Positions 57,735 to 64,000 of a DNA stretch of 64,000 bases are shown here, one piece after another. The stretch spans positions 1 through 64,000 of the forward strand of contig NKIM01000019.1 in NCBI GenBank assembly GCA_002255955.1. Direction: 5' to 3'. The DNA is from Burkholderiales bacterium PBB2 (GTDB taxonomy: Bacteria; Pseudomonadota; Gammaproteobacteria; Burkholderiales; Burkholderiaceae_C). The stretch's first letter is position 1. Every line of letters begins with the position of its first letter. The notes under the pieces were generated by a model. That model was not told the DNA's origin. It worked only from the letters and a program-made list of their open reading frames with translations, and searched no databases. Position numbers and translations under genes: made by a program.

Positions 57735-58880
57735 ATGAACATCCAAGCCAAACTTCCGCTGCTGGGCGGCCTCAGCCCCGAACAATTCATGCGTCGCCAC
57801 TGGCAGAAGAAGCCGTTGCTGGTCCGCCAGGCGCTGCCGGGCATCTGCCCGCCGGCCTCGCGCAGCGAGCTGGCCGCGCTGGCCGCCAGCGAGGATGTGG
57901 AGTCGCGCCTGGTCTCGCAGTTCAATGGCAAGTGGGCGCTCAAGCAAGGCCCGGTGGCCAAGCTGCCGCCCTTCAGCAAGCCGGGCTGGACCTTGCTGGT
58001 CCAGGGTCTGGATCTGCATGTGCAGGCGGCGCATGACTTGCTGGCCCAATTCCGCTTCGTGCCCGAGGCGCGTCTTGATGATTTGATGATTTCCTACGCC
58101 AGCGACGGCGGCGGTGTCGGCCCGCATTTCGATTCCTACGATGTCTTTCTGATCCAGGTTCATGGTCAGCGCCGCTGGCGCATCGGCCGCCAGGGCGTGG
58201 CGACCACCGGTGCGCTGCGTGAGGGCGTGCCGGTCAAGCTGCTGGCCGATTTCGAGCCGGAAGAAGAGTTTGTGCTGGAAGCCGGTGACATGCTCTACCT
58301 GCCGCCTGGCTGGGCCCACGACGGCATTGCCATCGGCGAGTGCATGACTTGCTCGGTGGGCTTCCGCACGCCCTGGCGTGCCGAGCTGGCGCGCGAATTG
58401 CTGCAGCGCTTGATGGACGATGACTCCAAGAGTTATGCCAACCGCATGTACGCCGATCCCAAGCAGCCGGCCACCGAGGCGCCGGGCCTGGTGCCTCAGC
58501 AGCTGCTGGATTTCTCCCGCGACGCCGTGGAGCGCGCGCTGCGCGAACCCCTGGCTCTCGAGCGTGCCTTGGGCGAGGCGCTGACCGAACCCAAGCCGCG
58601 CGTCTGGTTCGAGCCGGGCGAGCCGCTGCCCGCGGGCGCCGGCGCGCGCCTGGATCGGCGCAGCCGCATGATGTACGACGCGGCCCATGTCTTCATCAAC
58701 GGCGAGTCCTTCCGAGCCGCTGGCCGGGATGCGCGTTTGATGCGTGCTTTCGCTGACCAGCGCGAGCTCAGCGCCAAGCAGCTGGGCCAACTTTCGGCCG
58801 ATGCGCGCGAGCTGCTGGACCTGTGGGCCGAGGATGGCTGGGTGCGAGCCGCGAATTCAGGTGACCATGCGGAGGCTTGA
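57735..58880 (+). CDS. roxA: Ribosomal protein uL16 arginine hydroxylase
   Basis: A 381-residue JmjC-type 2OG-Fe(II) oxygenase like E. coli YcfD, which hydroxylates an Arg of ribosomal protein L16. The iron triad is H131, D133 (GPHFDSYDVFLIQVHG) and H195 (PPGWAHDGIA), matching YcfD spacing. The C-terminal winged-helix region is present. ATG 57735 gives the normal length; the longer frame is not family. The next gene starts immediately after its stop (TGA GTG). Confidence 0.93.
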   Translation: MNIQAKLPLLGGLSPEQFMRRHWQKKPLLVRQALPGICPPASRSELAALAASEDVESRLVSQFNGKWALKQGPVAKLPPFSKPGWTLLVQGLDLHVQAAHDLLAQFRFVPEARLDDLMISYASDGGGVGPHFDSYDVFLIQVHGQRRWRIGRQGVATTGALREGVPVKLLADFEPEEEFVLEAGDMLYLPPGWAHDGIAIGECMTCSVGFRTPWRAELARELLQRLMDDDSKSYANRMYADPKQPATEAPGLVPQQLLDFSRDAVERALREPLALERALGEALTEPKPRVWFEPGEPLPAGAGARLDRRSRMMYDAAHVFINGESFRAAGRDARLMRAFADQRELSAKQLGQLSADARELLDLWAEDGWVRAANSGDHAEA

Positions 58881-59417
58881 GTGGCAACGACGCCCCGGCC
58901 CGAACTGCAGCCCGGTGAATTCACCGGCCGGGCCGAGTTTCAGCAGGCCTTGCGGCTCGCGATCGAGCAAGCCTGTGCGCAGGGCTGCACCGAGCTCGGC
59001 GCCTTCGATCCGGATTTCAGCGTTTGGCCCTGGTCAGAGGCTGGGCTGCTGGACCTGCTGAGCGACTGGGTCCGGGCCGCACCCGCCAGCCGCCGCCTGC
59101 ATTTGCTGGCGCCTCAGTTCGACGGTGTGCGGCGTGCGCATCCGCGATTTGTGGCCTGGCGCGGGCGTTATGGCCATGCGGTGCATGCCAGAGCCTTGGA
59201 GCCGGAGGCCTTGTCGGCGGTGCCGCCAGGTGGGCCGGTGGCCTTGTTCTGGGCCCGTTCGCCCACGACCCACATCACCTTGCGCTTGATGAGCACGCGC
59301 AACTGGCGTGGCAGTGTGTCTTTCGAGGCCTCGGAATTTGTGCGATGGAAGGATTGGTTTGACGTGATCGCACAACATTCTTACGAAAGCTTTGCATCGA
59401 CCACCCTGGGCCTGTAA
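58881..59417 (+). CDS. Conserved hypothetical protein
   Basis: A 178-residue soluble protein starting at the GTG right after the roxA stop, so translation is likely coupled. No signal peptide. Segments such as FDPDFSVWPWSEAGLLDLL and MSTRNWRGSVSFEASEFVRWKDWFDVIAQ look well conserved in style but match no family I can name with confidence. Its tight link to roxA suggests a shared process. Confidence 0.75.
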   Translation: MATTPRPELQPGEFTGRAEFQQALRLAIEQACAQGCTELGAFDPDFSVWPWSEAGLLDLLSDWVRAAPASRRLHLLAPQFDGVRRAHPRFVAWRGRYGHAVHARALEPEALSAVPPGGPVALFWARSPTTHITLRLMSTRNWRGSVSFEASEFVRWKDWFDVIAQHSYESFASTTLGL

Positions 59418-59437
59418 AAGATGCCAAAAGCAATGGC

Positions 59438-59443
59438 TATAAT
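59438..59443 (+). promoter_or_regulatory. Putative -10 box for the small lipoprotein
   Basis: A perfect TATAAT in an AT-rich patch 152 bp before the lipoprotein ATG. The -35 region (near 59415-59420) is weak. The leader in between is long and unexplained. Confidence 0.4.
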
Positions 59444-59595
59444 TAAGGGCTAGGTGAAGAAAGCGCTCGAGGTTTTCCTCGCCTTGTCATGCCGAAGTTT
59501 CCGATGCCGCGGCGCTGAAAAGCGAAGGCGACATTGAGTGGCTTCAAAAAATTACCGGTAATTGCATCTTCGTTTAACGAATTTTGAGGACAAGT

Positions 59596-59802
59596 ATGAA
59601 CAAGTCGATCCTGTTGGCTGCTGTGCTGGCTGCTGTTGCTCTGACCGCTTGCGGCAAGAAGGAAGAAGCCGCTCCCGTGGCCGCTCCCGCTGTGGAAGCT
59701 TCGGCTCCTGCTTCGGCTCCCGCCATGGAAGCTTCGGCTCCCGCTGCTGACGCTTCGGCTCCTGCCGCTGCTGACGCCGCTTCGGCTGCTGCCAGCAAGT
59801 AA
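59596..59802 (+). CDS. Small Ala/Ser/Pro-rich lipoprotein
   Basis: A 68-residue predicted lipoprotein. The signal peptide ends in the lipobox LTAC (MNKSILLAAVLAAVALTAC), and Gly-Lys-Lys follows. The rest is low-complexity, with repeats of EASAPA/ADASAPA, and has no fold. GAGGA lies 5 bp upstream of ATG 59596. A strong terminator follows. It could be a linker or decoration protein on the envelope; function unknown. Such small A/P/S lipoproteins are common in Burkholderiales. Confidence 0.82.
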   Translation: MNKSILLAAVLAAVALTACGKKEEAAPVAAPAVEASAPASAPAMEASAPAADASAPAAADAASAAASK

Positions 59803-59826
59803 TCGGTCTCCGAGTACTTGAAAGAA

Positions 59827-59857
59827 CCGCCCGGCCGCAAGGCCCGGCGGTTTTTTT
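59827..59857 (+). terminator. Intrinsic terminator after the lipoprotein gene
   Basis: CCGCCCGGCC (59827-59836), loop GCAA, GGCCCGGCGG (59841-59850) with one mismatch, then seven T. Confidence 0.9.
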
Positions 59858-59887
59858 ACGTCGGTCGTTTTCGAAAGAGGCAGTCCT

Positions 59888-60679
59888 CTACACCGTGATC
59901 CAGTCCAGGCCCTCGGTCTGTGAGGCCACGGGCACGTCTTCGGGGCGGCAGCCGCGCACCGCTGCCACCGCGGCGGCAGCCAGGTCGGGGCGGTTGTTGC
60001 GCTCGCTCAGATGGGCGGCGGCGACCGGGCCGAGCTTTGGGTGCAGCAGTGCACTCAGCAACTCGGCACTGGCCTCGTTGGAGAGGTGGCCGTGGGTGCC
60101 GAGGATGCGGCGTTTGAGGCTGGCCGGATAGTTGGAGGCGCGCAGCAGCGCCTCGTCGTGGTTGCATTCGATCAGCAGGGCGTCCAGGCCTTGCAGCGCG
60201 TGGATCACCCTGGCGCAGACATGGCCGAGGTCGGTGAGCACACCCAGATGCTTCAAACCGTCGTTGCAGCGCAATTGCAGCGGCTCCTCGGCGTCGTGCG
60301 GCACGGCAAAGGGCTGCAGCTGCAGGTCGCCCAGTTCCAGGGTGTCGCCGCTGCGGGTGAAATGCAGCAGCTTGCGGTCAAAGTCCGTCAGATCGGCGGC
60401 TCGCCGCTCAATCGCGCTCCAGGTGCCGCGGCTGGTCCAGATCGGGATGCGGTGCGCCTGCGCCAGCTTGATCACGCAGCCGGCATGGTCGCCGTGTTCG
60501 TGGGTGATGAAGACGGCGCTCAGCGCCTCGGGGCCGCTGCCGGCGCGCAGCAGACGCCGGTTCAGCTCGCGCAAGCTGAAGCCGCAGTCCACCAGGATTT
60601 GCGTCTGGGTGATGCCCTGGCTGGCTTCGATCAGCGTGGCATTGCCGCCGCTGCCGCTGCCCAGGCTGCAAAAACGCAT
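59888..60679 (-). CDS. MBL-fold metallo-hydrolase (YycJ/WalJ-like)
   Basis: A 263-residue metallo-beta-lactamase-fold hydrolase. The dinuclear metal motif is FITHEHGDHAGC, with further ligands in LIECNHDEALL and GTHGHLSNE. N-terminal MRFCSLGSGSGGNATLIE is typical of YycJ/WalJ exonuclease-like proteins. It may act on DNA or RNA ends; not proven. It follows bamC on the same strand, but a terminator lies between. Confidence 0.88.
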   Translation of the reverse strand: MRFCSLGSGSGGNATLIEASQGITQTQILVDCGFSLRELNRRLLRAGSGPEALSAVFITHEHGDHAGCVIKLAQAHRIPIWTSRGTWSAIERRAADLTDFDRKLLHFTRSGDTLELGDLQLQPFAVPHDAEEPLQLRCNDGLKHLGVLTDLGHVCARVIHALQGLDALLIECNHDEALLRASNYPASLKRRILGTHGHLSNEASAELLSALLHPKLGPVAAAHLSERNNRPDLAAAAVAAVRGCRPEDVPVASQTEGLDWITV

Positions 60680-60721
60680 GCCTTGATCACTCCGTGTTTG
60701 GCTAGAAAGCGCTCGGCTCAG

Positions 60722-60751
60722 AAAAAACGCCGCCCACCCGATGGGGCGGCG
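60722..60751 (-). terminator. Intrinsic terminator of bamC
   Basis: CGCCGCCC (60728-60735) pairs with GGGCGGCG (60744-60751), followed on the minus strand by a six-T run (60722-60727). It is about 32 bp after the bamC stop. Confidence 0.8.
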
Positions 60752-60782
60752 GCGCTCATGCCGAGGAGCCGGAGGGCTCGGA

Positions 60783-61970
60783 TCAGCGCAGATCGTCCAT
60801 CAGCAGATTGAGGATGCGCTTGGCGATCTCGTTGGTCTGCTGCTGGCCCTTGTCGTCCAGCACGGTGACGGTCGACTTCTCGCCTTCCGACTTGATCGAC
60901 ACGCGGTAGCGGGTGGCCGTGGTGGCCTTGTCGCCGCTGAACAGGCGCTCGAAGAAGTTGGGCTCTTCCTTGCCGGCCTGGTTCGGGTCGGCATAACGCA
61001 GGAAGAACAGGCCCAGCTTGCGGTCGCGGTCTTCCACGGTGAAGCCATGGCGATCCAGCGCCTGGCCCACGCGGCGCCAGGCGCGCTCGAAACCTTCGTT
61101 GACGGCAATGGCATCCGGCACTTCCGACAGCGGGCGACCGGCGGCGATGACGGCGGTCGGTGCAGCGCTCTTGCCCGAGGCGGCGGCCGGCACATCGACC
61201 ACGGCCGCCTTGGCCAGCTCTTCCTTGGCGCCCAGCTTGAGCATCAGGCGGGACAGCAACTCGGCTTCCAGCTGCGGGTCGCTGGGGCGGGGTTGCCAGG
61301 CGGTGTTGTCTTTCTGCGGGCCGGTGTACACCTCGATCATGCCGCGGTGGCTGATGAAGATCTCGGTGCCTTTGCCGTCTGCCGTGCGCTCGATGCGGGT
61401 GCGGAACATATCGCGTTCACCGGTCGAGTACAGACCGTCGAAGACCTTGCCAATGGTGGAGCGGATGATGTCCTGGGGCAGCTTGGCGCGGTTCTCGTTC
61501 CAGTTGGTTTCCATGACGCCAACTTCAGCAGCGTCCTTGGTCAGCTCGAAGCCGCGTTGTTGCCAGAACTCACGCAGCTGCGGCCAGAGTTGCTCGGGCG
61601 TCAGCGAGCTGCGCAGCCAGCGCGTGTCGGCATTGCGTTCCAGGCGCAAATCGCCCACGGCGTTCAGAGCCACGGTGTTGGCCGGGCTCAGGCCGCTAGC
61701 GCTGACCTTGGGGGCGGCATTGGCTTGCTGCAGCGCATTGGCACTGACCGAGCCGCTGGCGTTACCGCTGCGGCTGTCACGGGCCAGCTGGGTCAGGTCC
61801 GGGGGCACGTCCAAGCCGGCAGTCTGGCGGGCGTTGGCGCGGTAATCGACCTTGTCCGAGGAAAAAATGCCGTCCGTCGTGCTGCAGGCGGCCAGCGAAC
61901 CCAGCATCAGCAGGCAGGCCAGGCGCACCGGGGTGGCCGAGGAAGAAACAAAAGAGGAGGAACGAGTCAC
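60783..61970 (-). CDS. bamC: Outer-membrane assembly lipoprotein BamC
   Basis: A lipoprotein of the BAM complex that inserts beta-barrels into the outer membrane. The signal peptide ends with the lipobox LAAC (LMLGSLAACS). The unstructured N-terminal stretch, VDVPPDLTQLA-like segment and two helix-grip domains (RWLRSSLTPEQLWPQLREFW; GFERAWRRVGQALDRHGF) are typical. I prefer the GTG at 61970, because GGAG lies 9 bp upstream; the ATG at 61979 has that GGAG directly touching it. Order dapA-bamC is conserved. A terminator follows. Confidence 0.9.
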   Translation of the reverse strand: MTRSSSFVSSSATPVRLACLLMLGSLAACSTTDGIFSSDKVDYRANARQTAGLDVPPDLTQLARDSRSGNASGSVSANALQQANAAPKVSASGLSPANTVALNAVGDLRLERNADTRWLRSSLTPEQLWPQLREFWQQRGFELTKDAAEVGVMETNWNENRAKLPQDIIRSTIGKVFDGLYSTGERDMFRTRIERTADGKGTEIFISHRGMIEVYTGPQKDNTAWQPRPSDPQLEAELLSRLMLKLGAKEELAKAAVVDVPAAASGKSAAPTAVIAAGRPLSEVPDAIAVNEGFERAWRRVGQALDRHGFTVEDRDRKLGLFFLRYADPNQAGKEEPNFFERLFSGDKATTATRYRVSIKSEGEKSTVTVLDDKGQQQTNEIAKRILNLLMDDLR

Positions 61971-62107
61971 GCTAGACATCTCCGGGGGACAAGGGAGCGA
62001 TGGTTGAACCCTGCGAGCCGGCCCCGAGGGGCGGATGGCGTGCAAAGCTGGTGCGGATTAGAGCAGACTGGAAACAGTGATCAAGGCAAATCGCGCGTGC
62101 TGGCAGT

Positions 62108-62989
62108 TCAGAGCAGGCCGGCTTCGCGCATGGCGGCGCCAACCTGGGCCTGACCGGCTTCGGTCAGCGGCACGATGGGCAGGCGCAACTGGTTCTTGAT
62201 GCGACCCAGCTGCGACAGCGCCCACTTGGCAGCCGAGGGGCTGGGTTCGCAGAACAAATGCTTGTGCAGGCTCAGCAGCTGGAAGTGAATGCGGCGGGCC
62301 TCCGCGATATTGCCTGCCAGGGCTGCCTTGCACAGCTCGTGCATGGCGCGCGGCGCCACATTGGCGGTCACGCTGACATTTCCGCTGCCGCCCAGCAGCA
62401 TCAGGGCGATGGCCGTGCCGTCGTCGCCCGAGTAGATGTGGAAACCCTTGGGGGCGGCCTTGATCAGCTGGGCTGCGCGCTCGATATTGCCGGTCGCTTC
62501 CTTGACGCCGAAGACTCCCGGCAGGCCGGCGCAGCGCAAGGTGGTCTCGGGGGCCATATCGGCCACGGTGCGGCCGGGCACGTTGTACAACATCATGGGG
62601 ATGTCGACGGCCTCGGCGATGGCCTTGTAATGCTGGTAGATGCCTTCTTGCGAGGGCTTGTTGTAGTAGGGCACGACCGACAGGGTGCAGTCGGCGCCGA
62701 CTTCCTTGGCGAAGCGGCTCAGCTCGATGGCTTCGGCCGTGCTGTTGGCGCCGGTGCCAGCCATGATGGGCACACGGCCACGGGCATGCTCGACGGCCGC
62801 CTGGATGATCTGGCGGTTCTCTTCCATGCTGACCGTGGGGGACTCGCCGGTCGTGCCGACGACGCAGATGCAGTCCGTGCCTTCGGCGATGTGCCAGTCG
62901 ATCAGGCCGCGCAGGGCCGGGTAGTCAACGCTGCCGTCTTCTTGCATCGGCGTCACGAGCGCAACGATGCTGCCAACAATCGGGTTCAT
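62108..62989 (-). CDS. dapA: 4-hydroxy-tetrahydrodipicolinate synthase
   Basis: A 293-residue lysine/diaminopimelate biosynthesis enzyme that condenses pyruvate and aspartate semialdehyde. The Schiff-base lysine lies in [11 protein letters not shown], and the tyrosine motif in [12 protein letters not shown]. The GTTGESPT segment is normal. Length is typical. It is upstream of bamC, 137 bp apart, as in many proteobacteria. Confidence 0.95.
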   Translation of the reverse strand: MNPIVGSIVALVTPMQEDGSVDYPALRGLIDWHIAEGTDCICVVGTTGESPTVSMEENRQIIQAAVEHARGRVPIMAGTGANSTAEAIELSRFAKEVGADCTLSVVPYYNKPSQEGIYQHYKAIAEAVDIPMMLYNVPGRTVADMAPETTLRCAGLPGVFGVKEATGNIERAAQLIKAAPKGFHIYSGDDGTAIALMLLGGSGNVSVTANVAPRAMHELCKAALAGNIAEARRIHFQLLSLHKHLFCEPSPSAAKWALSQLGRIKNQLRLPIVPLTEAGQAQVGAAMREAGLL

Positions 62990-63056
62990 GGAGGAATGTC
63001 CTATGTGATGCGGGGGATTCTACTCAGCGGCGCGTGTGCGCTCGGGGCCGGGCGAC

Positions 63057-63617
63057 TCAATCGAGTGCATAGGCCTGAAAAACAGTGCCCGCAGTGGCGC
63101 TCGGCGCTTCGCAAACAGCGGCAACGCGCTGGACATAGCGCGGGTTGACGCCCTCGCGGCCTTTTTCGAAGCCATCTTCAAAGGCGACGATGCGCAAGCC
63201 CTGGCACAGGCTCAGCAGTTCACCGGGCTGAAGCAGAAAATCCGGCCGCGCCGGACGGCCGATGGTGTGCTGGCCGAGGGCAAAGGTTTCGTAGATCAGC
63301 CAACCACCTGGCGCCACGGCCGCCCGGATTTGCTGGAACAGCGGCCGCCACAGATAGTTGCTGACCAGCACCAGGTCGAACTGCCGGCCGCTCAGCGGCC
63401 AGGGGCCGTTCTCGATGTCGGCGCAGATCAGCTCCGCTGCCAAGCCTTCAGAGGCGGCGAGTGCTGCCGCATCCCGGTCGACGCCGCAGACCTTCATGCC
63501 TTGCGCGGCCAGATGGCGCAGATGGCGGCCGGAGCCGCAGGCCAGATCCAGCGCTGTGGCACCGGCGCGTTGCGCCTGCGCCCAGCGGCGCAGCCAGGGG
63601 GAGACTTCAGCACCCAT
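63057..63617 (-). CDS. Class I SAM-dependent methyltransferase
   Basis: A 186-residue methyltransferase of the TehB-like type. Motif I is ALDLACGSGRHLRHLA; the acidic loop is VCGVDRDAAAL; the later LVLVSNYLWRPLFQQI fits motif IV. Substrate unknown. ATG 63617 is 2 bp after the stop of the 47-residue membrane protein and is preferred to the longer frame, which runs through that gene. Confidence 0.85.
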   Translation of the reverse strand: MGAEVSPWLRRWAQAQRAGATALDLACGSGRHLRHLAAQGMKVCGVDRDAAALAASEGLAAELICADIENGPWPLSGRQFDLVLVSNYLWRPLFQQIRAAVAPGGWLIYETFALGQHTIGRPARPDFLLQPGELLSLCQGLRIVAFEDGFEKGREGVNPRYVQRVAAVCEAPSATAGTVFQAYALD

Positions 63618-63619
63618 GC

Positions 63620-63763
63620 TCAGAAGCAGGCCCAGAGCTGTTCGGACAGCTGCACCATCAGCGCCGGCTGCAGATAGGCCAGAAACACCAGGCCCAGCAC
63701 CAGCAGTATCAGCGCCCAGCGCAGCGCCGGCTTGATCTTGGCGGAAATCTGGGCCGAAATCAT
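63620..63763 (-). CDS. 47-residue single-pass membrane protein
   Basis: A small gene read directly from the sequence: MISAQISAKIKPALRWALIL, then a hydrophobic helix LLVLGLVFLAYL and a short tail ending LWACF. Its ATG overlaps the stop of the MFS transporter gene (ATGA), and its own stop lies 2 bp before the methyltransferase ATG. Such tight coupling on both sides strongly supports translation. It may be a small partner of the transporter; no family recognised. Confidence 0.65.
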   Translation of the reverse strand: MISAQISAKIKPALRWALILLVLGLVFLAYLQPALMVQLSEQLWACF

Positions 63764-64000
63764 GCGGCTTGGGGGCGCGGCTCGCCGCGCAAGATCGGGC
63801 CTTCACGCACCGGCAGGTTCACCAGGGCTGCGGCCACGCCCAGGGCCACGGCCAGCCACCAGACCACGTCGTAGCTGCCGGTGCTGTCGTAGAGCTTGCC
63901 GCCTAGCCAGACGCCCAGGAAGCTGCCCACCTGGTGGCTGAGGAACACGAAACCGCTGAGCATGGACATGTGCTGCACGCCGAAGATCTGCGCCAGCACC
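63760..64000 (-). CDS. MFS transporter, C-terminal part
   Basis: The last ~80 residues of a major facilitator superfamily transporter; the gene continues beyond the window. Two transmembrane helices are visible (SMLSGFVFLSHQVGSFLGVWLGG and VVWWLAVALGVAAALVNLPV), with the inter-helix GGKLYDSTGSYD typical of MFS helix 11-12 loops. The substrate cannot be inferred. Its stop overlaps the start of the 47-residue gene. Confidence 0.8.
   Translation of the reverse strand, partial: VLAQIFGVQHMSMLSGFVFLSHQVGSFLGVWLGGKLYDSTGSYDVVWWLAVALGVAAALVNLPVREGPILRGEPRPQAA

Overview
This is a high-GC, gene-dense stretch of chromosome from a beta-proteobacterium of the order Burkholderiales. The best guess, by inference only, is the Rubrivivax/Roseateles/Leptothrix lineage. 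That reading rests on the dapA-bamC-MBL order, the SlyX/SlyD pair, AcnB, a PEP-CTERM protein, the CysM/NUDIX arrangement and a lysine/arginine/histidine-type ABC operon. The window starts at a true contig end: its first nine bases match the 3' end of an Illumina adapter and not the repeat they interrupt. About 60 protein genes, one tRNA-Leu, seven or eight clear intrinsic terminators and a few convincing regulatory sites can be supported. No rRNA, CRISPR array, insertion sequence or prophage was seen.

Region 1 (1-7.4 kb) looks like one operon joined by ATGA overlaps. It encodes the 3' part of a giant MBG/YDG-repeat two-partner-secretion exoprotein, its TpsB outer-membrane transporter, an OmpR-type response regulator, a LysM-FecR periplasmic protein and a CHASE2 sensor histidine kinase. 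Region 2 (7.5-16.6 kb) is a signalling block, mostly on the minus strand. It holds two related soluble TPR histidine kinases, a membrane diguanylate cyclase, a PEP-CTERM protein and several unknown small proteins. It also holds, on the plus strand, a 102-residue flagellar rod-like protein behind a near-consensus sigma-28 promoter. Region 3 (16.7-18 kb) is a TetR regulator and an exported cupin, with the same 18-bp inverted repeat upstream of each.

Region 4 (18-28.8 kb) has the periplasmic nucleotidase CpdB, the branched-chain 2-oxoacid dehydrogenase E1alpha-E1beta-E2 operon without an E3, a divergent PNPOx-like/MocR pair, and a bacterial lipoxygenase with all its expected iron ligands. Region 5 (28.8-34 kb) is one 1732-residue protein: Ser/Thr kinase-like, AAA ATPase, helical repeats, GAF and GGEEF. 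Region 6 (34-42.9 kb) carries acnB, a VapBC module with a readable promoter and operator, a leucine-dehydrogenase-like enzyme next to an isoleucine-hydroxylase-like dioxygenase, a 2Fe-2S flavin reductase, an epimerase, a rhomboid protease and tRNA-Leu(CAA). The leucine dehydrogenase and the bkd operon together would give a route for branched-chain amino-acid breakdown.

Region 7 (43-64 kb) is mainly housekeeping: cysM, NUDIX, TusA, MgtC, FKBP, GluQ, LysR/pirin, DUF599, an ABC importer operon with an embedded AstE-like deacylase, an alpha/beta hydrolase, TrhO, SlyX, a SlyD-type FKBP, RoxA, a small lipoprotein, an MBL hydrolase, BamC and DapA. At the edge are a methyltransferase, an unlisted 47-residue membrane protein and the end of an MFS transporter. 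One gene here, an HlyD-type adaptor at 56.6-57.5 kb, is frameshifted and C-terminally short.
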